Positions 38,598 to 50,731 of a stretch of 64,000 nt of DNA are shown here, one piece after another; positions within the stretch are counted from its first letter, which is position 1; the number at the start of each line of letters is the position of its first letter. Location: positions 1-64,000 of the forward strand of contig NW_026251813.1 in assembly GCF_025024155.1 (NCBI RefSeq). The letters run 5' to 3'. The notes under the pieces are model-generated. The model was given only the letters and a program-made list of their open reading frames with translations, did not search any database and was not told the DNA's origin. Origin of the DNA: Gamsiella multidivaricata. Its lineage: Eukaryota > Mortierellomycota > Mortierellomycetes > Mortierellales > Mortierellaceae. A program made the position numbers and the translations under genes.

Positions 38598-40551
38598 GAA
38601 AATCTTTGTGGTATGTTACAGAAGAGAGGAGAGGAGAGAAAGATGAATGAACACAAGAAATGCAGATGAATGCAGATGAATGCAGATGAGATGATGAGTA
38701 GCAGAGTACACAAGCCCTGGAAGGGCACCGGCAGAGCATACCGAGAGACATCCAAAGACACATGCGACCATTAGAGTCGATCGGTTGGACACAAAGTTGC
38801 ACACATATCGTTTTCGAGGGCTCTGAAGTGCATATTTACCCGTCGCACAAGATCAGGTCGAGGCAATAGAATGCCCGCTCCTGTATCCCGCACCTGCTGA
38901 CGGACATGATTAGTGTCGACCGGTTTGGTAGTAAGAAGCCTATGCCAGTAGTTGATGATACATCAAGAGAAACATAGATCGAACGGTATCAAGCAACAGA
39001 TCAACTGACGTGGCTTTATATACATTAAGAGTCCAGGAACAGGGGCGTATATATTTTGCTACAGTGAAAAAAAAAAAAGAAAAGAGCCAGTAGCATGCTG
39101 TTACATGAGGTTTCTCACCAACCCGGGGGAGAGAGTTTAGTATTCGCTCTCAAATGGATGGACAAGGGTTATCCCTGTTACCAACTCGCAAGAGACTGCT
39201 TCAAATTACCCAACAAGGGATCGACTTGAAGATGGTGCGTGTTGCCTCTCAGGTGGAATGAACAAAATAGAGATTAAAGTAATGAATTTGGCGTTTAAGA
39301 CTAGATCGATGCGGGAAGGCATTGCAGTATCTTCTTTAAGGCTCTTACTCGAAGGCCCAGAAAGAAAAAAAGCCATCTGGGTATGTGGAATAATGAGTGA
39401 GTAAGCGAAGTACTGATATGAAGTTGCAGTCGAGATCCGCGCTCCTAGGTATGTATCGCTGATATATCTCCTCTGCATACCTAGAGGTTGCCATCTTTGC
39501 GCACTAATAATGTTCATTCTTAATTCCAAAGGATACGGCGTAGAGCCAACGATAGTGTAGATGTCATTTTGAAGAAGCCGCTGTAAAGCAACAAGGAGCA
39601 ATCACAGCAGGTGCTGCTTCAGCTATAGTAGCTACAACAGAAACTAGGCAGCATGAAGGAACAAGAGGTGCCACCGCTGGATCGGTCTAGGTTTCAATTT
39701 GGTAAATTCGAAGTTGTACGTGATCAAGCAGGGGATATCAAATGCTCTTTCTCAGTAACCTGGAGAAACCATGTATCGACAATGTTAGCGCCTTCAAATG
39801 TCTAGAGAATCAACTTACTAAATGAACACACGTCCATTCCTCAAATGGATTCATGGATCGCATTATTTATATGCAGGATAGACTTCCTGGGCTGCCAGAG
39901 GATGTACAAAACGTATCGACAAATGTATGCACATGTCGATAAATGCTTTTACAGAGAATCAGAGTAATGGGGTTGATAATAAAATAATTTGTTCCGCCGC
40001 ACTTTTAGCTCCTAGAATAGCGGAACGGACATGTACGAATCGCGAGGTGTGTTTCATGGGAAGATCGGTTCACGATCTGATCGTCTCTTTCAAGGGCAGC
40101 GAATCATTTTTTTTAGTAGTTTGTGGTCCCTGGTTGAGGAAAAAAAGGGTGGCCCGCTTGGGTATTGTGTAAAATCGATACAAAGCGTGGATAATCGCGG
40201 TTTTCCTGATAATGCAATTGAGGACTGTGGCGCAGATCTGGTATCCATTTCGATGAGCGATTGTGGCTGTGCTATTCTGGGTGGCAGCCGGATCTGTCCT
40301 CATGAACAGAAAATACCGTTTTTAACATTCATTCGCGAAAGGATGATACTCCTGCCGCTGTGGTCCAAGTACTTTTCTCCCAGCCAATCCTGTTGCAGGG
40401 GGAAAAAACCGCTGCCTCCCACCGATCAACCTCCGTTTCTGCCGGTGATATCCCTTTTGGTCTGCTCTGTCGTCTCTTTCCTTTCTGTTTCAACGGAATC
40501 TCCCTCTCCGCCTCTTCCCTTCTCTTTCCCTCCCTCCACCAAGAAAAAAGC
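38598..40551. other. Intergenic region, no gene recognised
   Basis: This carries the upstream region of monooxygenase paralogue 3, including the 10-bp repeat at 38661-38690. An A-rich tract lies near 39067-39085, and the pyrimidine-rich leader of the lipid phosphatase occupies about 40370-40551. Open frames in between have no recognisable motif. Confidence 0.55.
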
Positions 40552-42228
40552 ATGTTCTCTGCACTCCGACTTGAGAGGCGTACGAGGGAGCTATGCAAGA
40601 GCTACGGCAAGGACTGGGGTCTGGTCCTACTCGTGCTCGCGGCATTTTCCCTCATTGACCAGGTCGAGCCATTCCATCGCCAATTCTCGGTCAAGGACAT
40701 CACCATTCAGCATCCCTTTGCCAAACAGGAGACCATTCCGGACTGGCTACTCCTTGTAAGAAAGAAACGTGCACGAGACCAGTTGCAAATACCTTCATGT
40801 TTCTCTCACCTTTTACACCTCCCATACTTTCGCGCTGCAATCTTCGCACCTCTAATCTAGTTGCTCTTTTTTTATATGTAGATCCTGGCATTCCTGCTGC
40901 CGCTGGGTATAATCGTTCTAATTGCCGTATTTCAGAGGAAGTCCTATACGGACTTGCACAATGGCTTCTTGGGCCTGTTCCTCACCCAGGCCTTGGTTCT
41001 CATTGTCACGGATAGTGTCAAGGTATGAAAGCAGAAACAATGCTTGCATCTATGTTGTACGTATTGGTATACAGATGTGGGACATCTGGACATGCAGGCA
41101 GCTCAATCGGGCATTGTCATTCCCATAACAAAAAAAAGAAAAAAAAAAAAGAGCGCGGGCAGAAACCCCTTGAAGGCGTGTGGTCCATCTGAAAGTAACT
41201 GTAACCTTACTCCCACGCAGTTGTGCCCAATTGCACCAATTGAACCAGAAAGATTCGTTCGTGAGAGACCTCTGTGTTGTAATAGTTGTCAAATCTCTCC
41301 CGCAGGCCTACCTTATCGCGGTTGTGCGGTTGTGCTTATCTCACCAATTCTTGCGGTCCTCTCGCGCTCTCTCTTTCCCCCCTCTCTGTTGTTTCTCTCC
41401 TCGGAAAAATTACAAAGGACCAAAGCTAATGAAGCGTACACAGTTGCTAAGCTCCACCCTCGTGTTCGTATTCTCTGGATGCTCAAATGATCATAGATCA
41501 CAGTCGGTAGACCGAGGCCAGACTTTCTCGACCGATGCCTATCCCTGTATGACAACACCTATGCTGGCACGCCATTGCATCTCCTTACGGACCCGCCTAA
41601 CCTCCTGTCCAACTCGAGCATCTGCACGCGGGCGGATCTCCTTCGGGATGGTTTTAAAGCTTTCCCCTCTGGCCACTCATCCTTCTCATTTGGAGGACTC
41701 GGATACGTGTCCATGTACTTAGCCGGCAAACTGCATCTGTTTGATGAGCGCGGCCATATTTACAAGTCGCTCGTAGTTCTAGCGCCATTGATATTGGCTG
41801 CGCTGATTGCGACCTCCAGAGTATCGGACTACAGACATCACTGGGAAGACGTGACGGCAGGCTCCTTTATCGGTGGAGTTTTCGCTGTCTTTGCCTACCG
41901 CCAGTACTACCCCTCCCTAGGCTCTGTGAAGTCCGATCGTCCATTCTCGCCAAGAGTCCAGGAGGAACTCTTGCCTGTGGGCAACCTCATAGGAGCTTTT
42001 CATAGTCGTCATAATCGCTATAGAGATGCCGATGACGATATGAATGGCTTGCTTGATGGTGATGATACTATCGCCCATGATTCACCAGAGAGTGGTGGAT
42101 CGGACTTAGGATTTTCACAGTTCTTCCGACGAGACCCCGATGATAACATGCCGACCGGAAATGGTCAACGAGGTCCAAACAAAAACCATGGGAACAGTGG
42201 CACAGACGGGCGCTCCGTTGCTGTTTGA
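40552..42228 (+). CDS. PAP2-family lipid phosphate phosphatase (DPP1/LPP-like)
   Basis: Three exons (40552-40755, 40882-41022, 41497-42228) join in phase to 358 residues. All three parts of the phosphatase signature are present: KITVGRPRP (KxxxxxxRP), FPSGHSSFS (PSGH) and SRVSDYRHHWED (SRxxxxxHxxxD). Several hydrophobic membrane segments lie between them, including LVLLVLAAFSLI, LAFLLPLGIIVLIAVF and SLVVLAPLILAALIA. The C-terminal 110 residues are hydrophilic and probably cytosolic. The enzyme should dephosphorylate diacylglycerol pyrophosphate or phosphatidic acid in an internal membrane. Intron 2, 474 nt, is much longer than the others in the window; the flanking exons still join perfectly at the catalytic motif. 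Confidence 0.92.
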
Positions 42229-42973
42229 GGAACCACGCGTTTTTGGTGGAAAGATACCCAACCTTCAACTCATGCCATTTATTACATGTAAATAAACCCT
42301 TTGATCGTCACGACTTGGCACCTTGAAAGTGTCTGATGCCACTAACGTTGATCCCCTTGCTACTTCAAAAGAAATGACATCAAACTCACGAGTGATCGAC
42401 GTTGGTATGAACCGCCATCGAAAGTCACTTTGGCAGATACCGTCATCGACTTCTACTTCAGGTCAAACGGTCTGCTTCGTGAGGGTAAAGGGCGAAATTC
42501 GACATCAAAACCAGTTTAGGATAAGACCGAATGATGGGCGACACGGCACCAAAAGGCCAAGGGCCAAGTTGGCCGTTGGCCAAGCCGTACAACCAATATC
42601 CAAATAGCCACCGGGGAATTGGGTCGCGTTCAAAAGGCGAGAGTTGATCGAGGGTCCCTCGTTTTGGTTTGGTTACTCTTGCCAATATTATTATTTTCCC
42701 TCCCCTCTTATATCTAAGGTATCCAGCGGCGGTATCCTCTGCCCTGCATTTCGGTTATCATAGTCCTCTTTTCACAACGACCCCCCATTTGCTACATTCA
42801 AGGCGCGTCTCTATTTCACCCATACCAAAACGAACGAGTAACACCAACGCTAAGGATAACACTCAGTGTTCGGCCATATTGTCAACCCTGCAGCCAAAAC
42901 ACTTGAAAAAAACTGGCTCGTTTTTTGCGCCTTGTGTTCACAGTGTCGTACGCCCGCAAAAGATCTATATGAG
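42229..42973. other. Intergenic region, no gene recognised
   Basis: A palindromic GGCCAA-rich patch (about 42555-42590, GGCCAAGTTGGCCGTTGGCC) is the only structure seen. The rest presumably contains the end of the lipid phosphatase transcript and the promoter of the aspartic protease. Confidence 0.55.
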
Positions 42974-44402
42974 ATGAAAATACCTAAGGCAACTCTGTGC
43001 ACACTAACAGCCTCAATCAGCTGCATAGTGGGAGTAGCAGAGGCAGGTGCTTTCAAGTACGTATCTTAAAAGAACGCAGTACTACTCTTGTAGGGGCTCC
43101 TACAGTTAATTAACAACTGACATCTCGCCGCAAATAAATATTATCGACTGCAGGGTCCCGATTCACAGAAACGAGCGCCATCGTCCGAACACCCGTGCGC
43201 ACGCGTTCAAGACACTGAAAAAATATGGACATCATCACCGGCTCAGTCCCCGGGCATTCGGTCGTCAGCCCGTAACGGATGTGGAAAATGATGTCGAGGT
43301 ATGTACTCCATATTTCTGTGCTTGATGCAATCGATCGACTTTTATTTTGACGTTTTCTTAACTTGCTGTCATTTTTGTGCACTTTCCTTAGTACTATGGC
43401 ATCGTAGGCATTGGGACACCACCGCAGATGTTCAAATTGGACATGGATACCGGCTCCTCCGATCTCTGGGTCCCTTCATTAAAATGCGACCGTCACAACA
43501 TCAAATGCGCGCGCCATACGCGCTTTAACCCATCGTTGTCGTCCACGATCGTTGAGCTCCAGACACCCTGGAAGATTGGTTATGGCGACGGATCTACTGT
43601 CAGCGGACACTTGGCTGTGGACCGGATCGAGTTTGCGGAAATCGCGATCGAGAACCAGTTGTTTGGCATGGCAGACCGGGAATCCAGCAGCTTCCTCGAC
43701 GACGTGGTCGATGGTGTCTTTGGACTAGGTTTTCCCTCGCTGTCGGCGCTAATCATCGAAAATCAAAAGGAAGCAGAGGCCAAGGCCAAGGGACCGATCA
43801 GCAATACTGTGTTGAGTAGTATTCTAAATCATGAGCTGGTCCCCGCACCAGTCTTTGGGGTGTGGTTAGGAAACGGAGATGGACCCACGACGGATCCTAA
43901 TGGTGGAGACGGTGAGTTCATATTTGGATCGATCGATACCAGTCGGTTTGAAGGTGAACTCACGTTTCTGCCGATCACGAACCGCAAGTACTGGCAGATC
44001 AAAGTGGACGGGGTCAAGCTGGACAGACAGATGGATATGTCGATCCACGGAGACACGATCATTGACACTGGCACGACGTTGCTGGTATTCCCGATTGCAC
44101 ATGCGAAGAAGATTAACAAGGCCATTGGGGCTGTGTCGGACCCGTGGGAGGGATGGGTTTTACCATGCGACTCGAACAGGGTGGGGTCACTTGATTTTGA
44201 GATGGGCGGTAGCCGGTTTTCGGTCCAGAGAAAGGATTTGGTACGGGAGCAGGTCAAGAACAAAGCGGGATGGTGCTACAGCGCCGTTACGGCAACCCCT
44301 GGCGACGTGATGATCTTTGGAGACGTATTTATCCGTAACAACTACTGCGTCTTCGACGTTGAGCATCTCTCGATCGGCCTTGCGCCCATTCGCAGACAAT
44401 AG
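42974..44402 (+). CDS. Secreted pepsin-like aspartic protease (family A1)
   Basis: Exons 42974-43056, 43154-43298 and 43392-44402 join in phase to 412 residues. The N-terminus MKIPKATLCTLTASISCIVG, ending in VAEAGA, is a signal peptide. A basic, His-rich propeptide (KTLKKYGHHHRLSPRAFGR) follows. The mature enzyme has the first active-site block DMDTGSSDLWVPS, a flap region with YGDGSTVSG, and the second block DTGTTLLVFP. A C-terminal Cys pair occurs in the second lobe. It should be a secreted or vacuolar acid protease. Length and both catalytic aspartates are normal, so it looks functional. The start was chosen for the signal peptide and correct splice phase. Confidence 0.93.
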
Positions 44403-44608
44403 TATCAATATAATTCTTCCTATAGTACATGCTTGCATGCAGGCCGACCAATCAACATGACATAGTGCAACACGGTTCCTCGCGTCAAATAACGCCACCA
44501 ATTCAACTGAGCCGAGAAGGAATTCCCACCTGCTTCTCATCCTCCCTATACTCATATTCATTCCCCATTCCGCTTCGACCTCCACTTGACATCCGATTCC
44601 TCATCGCC

Positions 44609-46084
44609 ATGTGCATTCTACTCTGGACGCTGCCCGACAGCAACCACCCTCGCTTCAAGTTGTAAAGACCTTTGCTTTTGCTTCTATCTCAGCTCCGTAC
44701 ACTTCCATTTGCATTCCTTCTTTTAGCCATTGCATAACATCTATCTCTTCCTCTTGCTTTCAACAGTGCATTCGCAAGTAACCGCGATGAATTCATGGCC
44801 CGTAAGGCCTCGCGTGCTGCGTTCTGGGACCTGAATTCTATTCTTAAGCGAGCCAGCTTGCCCTCAGAATCATTGGCTGGTTCTCCAGAGGCACCATCTT
44901 TCGGCTTACAGTCGAACGACACCGCAGTCGGCATCCTTTCTGGTCAGGATCTTCAGCCTTCGCAGGCAGAAAACTACACCATTAAAGAGACCGAGATGGA
45001 CGCTGTCACAGAAGAAGAAAGGATCACCATGACCCTCTTGACCAACGATGTACCTGGCACCTGGCTAGGTATTACAACCCACGGCGATTTGGTGGCATTG
45101 ACCAATTATCGAGAGACCATGGCATACATGGCTCAAACCCGGGGACCAAAGCTATCGAGAGGCAAAGTGTGTGGCGAGTACTTGATCACGATGGCGGCTG
45201 CGCACTTTGGCTCGAACTCGGATCTGTCCAAGAATGGCTCTCTAGCTGAGGATCGAGCCGAACAATGGATCAGGAAGCGGGGTGTGGGCTGGGAGGATGA
45301 ATTTGAAGGGTTGAACTTATTGGTGGTACAGAATTCTGGAGACCAGCAATGCGTTGGCGGCAACCGAGAGGGATCCGGTCTATCTATCTTCAAGAAGAAA
45401 CAGAACACTGCGAATGAAAATGAAGCGGCAGCGCGCAACAAGCGAGTGATTTCACCAGGATCTGTTGTCGGTGTGAGCAACTCTGTCTTTTCTCGACCAT
45501 GGACCAAGGTCGAAATTGGTGTGGGGGCTCTGGAGAAAGTCTTGAACGACAGTCTGACATTGTTCGGTACCGGACGCCATGCCTCGTTTCAATCTCAATC
45601 CCGAGTGGATTCACAGCCAACATCTCCAGCAACACCGGGGCCCATCGTGGACGGCCAACCCTTGGACGATGACACCAAGGAATTGGCATGGTTAGTAGTC
45701 GAGATGTTGACACTCCTGCGTGTTAATACCAAACCTTATCCAAAGGAAGGATTGGAGCTTCTGAGCGCCTTGATGGGTCTCCGAGAGCGCGTCTTCATTC
45801 CCAGGATTACAATGGGCAGTGAGTACGGTACGAGGTCCAGCACGGTGGTTCTGTTTGGACGTGATAGTCGGCTTGCGGTGTATGTGGAGAAGATATGGTA
45901 TGGTCCAATTGATGAGACTACGGGCGAGCGGGTCGAGTTTGCAGCCGACAGTGCTGAGGGATTGATATGGTGGCAGGGTTATGTGGGTCAGCCAAAGGAA
46001 GAATGGAAGTGCATCGAGGGGCAGGAACTCGAGAATTTAATCCGCATCGCCAAGGGCGTACAGCAGGTCAAAATGCACAGCTAA
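44609..46084 (+). CDS. TANGO2: TANGO2/NRDE-family protein
   Basis: Two exons (44609-44661, 44767-46084) join in phase to 456 residues. The N-terminus MCILLWTLPDSNHPRFK has the Cys2 typical of the family, and the name-giving NRDE motif lies in FAFASNRDEFMARK. The blocks GTWLGITTHGDLVALTNYRE, NSVFSRPWTKVEIG and SSTVVLFGRDSRLAVYVEK match the conserved core. Human TANGO2 loss disturbs lipid and heme metabolism and Golgi organisation; the biochemical activity is still debated (established knowledge). The central part (about 190-280) is expanded and low complexity compared with animal homologues. The stop lies 119 bp before a 13-bp direct repeat bordering the Fanzor/transposase block. Confidence 0.9.
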
Positions 46085-46327
46085 AATAAACAACTTGGAA
46101 CATTTTCTCTCGACAGAGCAGCGTTGTCCGCATGTCGAAAAGACCAGTGGATCAAAAGTTGTAGGCATTCATCAACAAGGCCCTTTACTATGAGGGACCT
46201 CGTTATTTGACAAAAATTCGGCGTTCTGATTGGCCAGAAGCTTGTGACTGCCGATTATATGTTCTGATTGGTGGCAAAAACTTACTAGGGATAAACGGCA
46301 CCGTAAAATGGGCTTCAAATCATGAAT
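46085..46327. other. Non-coding strip between TANGO2 and the Fanzor gene
   Basis: This holds TTATTTGACAAAA at 46203-46215, one copy of a direct repeat whose other copy is at 53144-53156. It also holds two copies of GTTCTGATTGG about 40 bp apart. On the Fanzor (minus) strand this is the sequence just 3' of the coding region, where guide RNA is encoded in studied Fanzor elements. I see no definite RNA structure by eye. Confidence 0.4.
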
Positions 46328-49300
46328 TTAAAGCGTCGTTATTGTTGATGTTGTTGTTTTGTCGACAAGCTTGGCCCTTTCATAGTCAAGAGGAGCGGGC
46401 CACTGCCCATTGCGGAGAAACTGCAACACAGCGTTGGACATATTCGTGGCAGCGTTGTGGTCCCGGTCGCGCTCCCACTTGCACTCGTCGCAGATTACCG
46501 ACCGGCCCCGGACTCCCATCCGAAAGTGGCACGAACAGCAAAAAATCGACGTCCGGAACTCTGGAATCTTGACCAACTCGATCACCATTGGTGTCTTCTT
46601 GTTCCTTGCCAAGTCCTTAACGAGATCCCGAGTCTAGTAATGCCAGGAGAAGCCAAAATATTAGAATCATTCAATTGCCACTCGCTTCTCTCAGAAAAGT
46701 CTTCAATGCTTGCCTGTCGTATTAAGTTCCTGGTAAACTTACTGCCGCCGTGGCTCTGACCTTTCCAACCACGGAAATCACCATCACCTAGCCCGATCAC
46801 GAGTGGCGACTGCAGAAAGGCATTACGCTTGTCGTCCGGCAGAGTATTCAAATTCAGAAATCCTCGTTCGAAGAGAGATCTGGCGATCTTCTTCCGACGC
46901 CTCGTCAACGACTTGGAATTTAGGAGCGTTTTGCGCTCAATCTCCGGTCGTTTATTTACCTCGTCCATGAGTCGCAGATATGGCGCCCAATCGTATTCTT
47001 TTACATTCGGCAATCCATCGAAAAATGCCATGGAACCCTTGATATCGTCATCAAGATGGTGGAGCACATCCGCGAGATCCTTATCTGATAGTTGCCGATC
47101 GGGGACATGCTTCCGCATCTGTAGGATCGCGGTTGTAGCCTTATCAAGGTCATGCCGCAGGGCCTCTCTATAGTCGTACTTGTCTTGCTTGAACCTAGCG
47201 CCGCCATAAAAGGATCGGAGAGTCGACGCCTTTTTTGCTACATTGACGAGATGGACCTTGACAGCAGACTCGTAGTCCTGTATCGCCTTTTCCACGGCCT
47301 TGGTAATCGGCGTTATTGTATCTTGGCTGCTGCTGGTGATCCCTGAATCACCTTCCATAATAACGTCCGAGTCACCAACAACCAACTTGGCTTCGACGGG
47401 CTTTTGTTGCACGAGCCTATCTTCGATTTCCGTTAACCCCGCATCGATCTTTATACGGCTCTGTTGTTTGCGGTATCTTCGGTCGATATCATCCCGTGGG
47501 CCGCGGGGGATGTTCAGGTTGATATTTTCCTTTTCATAGCTAGAGTGAATAAGGGTAGCAGTGGCGGTACTGGCAATCCCGGGGTCTACACAAAGACTCC
47601 GTATTCCAACCTCGTCGTTTGTATTTCGGAGGAGACTGTCGACCTTCTCTGGCTGTCAAATTTTTTGGATACATACGACCATCCTTGTATCATTGGCACG
47701 GTTGACCAGGGGAAGACTGTGTTGAAGACTGTGTTGGATGTTGGTACTGGGGGTGATATTGATGAAGCTGTTGTGGATTCAACGATTTCAGCATCCGTCA
47801 TCGTGGTTGGAGGCTTTGATCGCCTACCCACCGTCAATTTGTATGCCATGACTCGTAGGTCATGACCGTTGGTCGAAAGGTTGCCAGTAAGTACATACTT
47901 TTGTCGCGGTTGCCCCGGTTTAGATTTGTCGATCTGCTCTTGGTATTTTTCCGGACGTTGAAGACTTTGGCGAATAAGATCCTTGAATTCGAGTTTGCTG
48001 CTTGCGTACCGGGGATCTTTTGCCTCCATTTTCTCCAGAGCTGTTCTTGCTTCTTTGATTGTGCTCACGTCGTCGGACTTGAAGACAACCTTGGTCTTGA
48101 GGCACTTTTGCTGGAGTGCGGATGGTGGATTGGGAGATGAGGAGGAGGAGGCAGGGCCACAGCTGCCATTGGCCCACAGCATGTTGGCTCCTCTACGGTA
48201 GCTCGTATTCTTGCCATTAAGGAAAAGGAAGAAGGACAATCGACCGACCTCGTCCTGTGTGTTCTTTTCAGCAGATGTCTTGGATCCAAAGACATCATCA
48301 AGTATTTTTGCAAGCGAGCATTGCTTTTCCTGCTCGGCACTACTTAATCGGCGTATTTTTTTGGCGATTGGTGTGAGCCTGTTGTTCCTTTGGTCCATTC
48401 TGAAATCTTTCAAAAGGCAGCAGACAAGCTGACGCTCCGTGAAGGAAAAGAAACCGTCCTCATAACCGATTTGTGGTAAGATTTTGATTTGAGCCTTCGC
48501 TGGCAAAATCAGATTCAGGATAAGGTGAATACTGACACAATCGTGCTCCCGCGACCGCCCTGTCGTATCGTCGATAGAGTCCAAAATGGCCTTCCCGTTC
48601 TCAGAAGAGGCCCAAGAGGGATTGTGCATTAATGCCTATAATGAGTAGTCAGAGTAGTGAGGCCAGTGTCCGCGTGCATGATTGAAACGAGATGGCTCTT
48701 ATTAAGATGACTTACCCGCTTCTTAAGTTCCAATGAAAACTTGTAGAGATGGCCTCCTACCATATCGGACAGTGTTCTCGCACACTGGCTCATGAAGGAG
48801 CCTTCACAGAGGTCTCTATCCTTCAGTCGGAATGGTGGTGCCTGGCGTTGCAAGGTGATCTGTAAATACTCCTGAAAAATCTTGTCGGACGCCATTAATG
48901 CAGGTGAACTAGCCTTCTTGAGATCGGAATCGTCACTGTCCCATCTGATTAACCGATTCAAAAGCCGCTGAAAAAATGAATCTCGTTTACCCTTCAATAG
49001 GATATTGTTGAAGTGTTCCATTCTTTTGTCGCGATGCACTCGTCCTCGATCTTCGTCAATTGCTGGGAATGTTCCGAACGTTCTTGCTATGTAGAGATTG
49101 GTCACCAAAAGGCCCTCGCGTAGCAAATTAGTATGGACTCTTGCCATCGTCTGCATGGTCTCGAGGAGATGGTCCAATAAGAGGCTACGGTCCTGGTCAT
49201 TCATGCAAGGGAACGACTCTTTGAGACTGTGAATAAGACACGACTCAATCCGACCAGGCCTCATTGCGCGCATTGGATGCAAAGATGCAACAGCGTCGAC

Positions 49301-49704
49301 CATCAGGTTTGTTGGGTTGATCTTGCGGGGAACAGCGTTCTCGTTCAGTGGTACATCGGCATCACGAGCCTCCCTGGAGCTCTTGGTATATGTAATCTTC
49401 TTGAATGCCCTTTTCTTGGGACGTTCTGCATCGATAGGCTAGTCCTCAGCTTGTTGATCCCCTCGTAATCGCTTCCGTTACCAGAATTGTCGTCAGAGTT
49501 GTTGTCAGAGTTGTTGTCAGAGTTGTCGTCAGAGTTGTTGTCAGAGTTGTCTCCAGACTCATTTCCGTTCATTGTATTCTCTTCAGCTGAGACAGCAAGA
49601 GGAGCAAGGAGGTTCACCACTGCGGCATCATTCGAGATATCTGCATTGTCTGGGAATGTATCATGATCGTCGTCGTCGTCGTGATCTATGAGCACACTAG
49701 CCAT
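46328..49704 (-). pseudogene. Fanzor-type (eukaryotic TnpB homologue) RNA-guided nuclease gene, frameshifted
   Basis: The C-terminal part has the whole OrfB/TnpB signature. RuvC-I lies in LCVDPGIASTATA (Asp codon 47584-47586), RuvC-II in VIELVKIPEFRTS (Glu codon 46559-46561), a four-Cys ribbon in FCCSC and ICDEC, and RuvC-III in RDRDHNAATNM. VIGLGDGDFRGW is also typical. Two introns are supported by frame and conservation: 48636-48715 (GT-AG) and 46634-46713 (GC-AG), each 80 nt. The N-terminus is acidic with SDNNSDDN repeats. Frame changes near 49435 and at about 47600-47680 interrupt the gene. In the family these proteins are nuclear, RNA-guided DNA endonucleases borne on transposons. All catalytic residues remain, so decay is probably recent, or a splice site was missed. 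Confidence 0.8.
49487..49546. repeat. 12-bp coding minisatellite, 5 units
   Basis: Five units of TTGTYGTCAGAG occur in the N-terminal region of the Fanzor gene. On the coding strand they give the SDNNSDDN repeats, and the 12-bp period keeps the frame. A related one-codon-shifted tail continues to about 49560. Confidence 0.85.
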
Positions 49705-49737
49705 GGATCCGGGCCGACCGATGGTCCGATCTTTCAC

Positions 49738-50731
49738 GCTTACAGGCTGCGTGTTTTTGTCCTGACTTGTGAAGGCTGACGTGAAAGCCCTCGGACGGTA
49801 TTTGTGGCCAGTGGTGTATCTTTGAAATCTGTTTTCCGCAGACGAAAGAGAGAGAGAGAGAGAGAGAGATAGTGTGTGTGTGTGGGTGAGGAAAAGATGA
49901 GAAGGAAGAACAAACGTTTAAATTTTAACGGCTAGGGGTTGCTCCATGTTAGGCTTTCCCGCCCCTTTAATGTCGTTGCAGCGGCCTACGGGCCTACATA
50001 TGCCGCACACAGCCACATATCTCTAATTGCACAATCTCTAATTGCATACGCCCTTATTTGCACATGCCCTTTATTTGCACGCCCTCTTCACCTGCACGAC
50101 TGCTCCTTTTTACCACTGCACTATTTTTGTCCAGGCTGCGCCCAAACCCGGCCGGCTCCTGAACGCTCTCCATCTCATCTATACCCCGTTCGCGCTCTCC
50201 ATCTACATTTACCCCTAAGTATTAGTCAGCGCGGCACCGACCTAGGCCCCGCTTCTAGTATAAAAACGCGATGCCTACCATGAAGAATAAAGCGGTTCCG
50301 AACACCCAGAGAAAGACATACTACCTTTTGCGACTTGACTGAAGTTTATTTCACTTGCCCGTTTTCCCTCCTACCCTGACCTCTATCTACCTATCTAGCT
50401 ACCTTACACCCCGCCCATCTACCTTACCCACCTTGCACTTATCTTGCCTACCCCATCCACCCCTTGCCTTCCCTATAAGCCTACCCTATCTTGCCCCGAC
50501 TCCGATTACCCGTAACATCGTTGACAAAAATTAAAATGATTGTGTATCCAAAGCCCGTTGCATCGAAGACCGCCTGTTGCACTTGGCGATGTTCTCTCGT
50601 GTGCCACTCTATGATCTTAACCAGTGGGGGTACCCATCGTCCTTGATTCGGTCTACCCTGTTTTGAATCATTCGTGTCACCAAACACCGATACCCTGTAT
50701 TTATCTTGACTTCGTTGTTATGTAAATGGGC
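49738..50731. other. Non-coding interval between Fanzor and transposase genes
   Basis: It contains a GA microsatellite followed by GT (about 49849-49885). Repeated TAATTGCA/TTTGCACGCCC-like words occur at 50020-50090, and degenerate CTATCTACC/CTTACC pyrimidine repeats at 50370-50480. No protein motif was recognised. It would be internal to a composite Fanzor/transposase element if the two genes belong together. Confidence 0.5.

Noticed and set aside
40031..40759. Plus-strand frame of 242 codons overlapping the lipid phosphatase start
   Set aside because: It runs through the pyrimidine-rich leader and overlaps exon 1 of the phosphatase in another frame; no recognisable domain.
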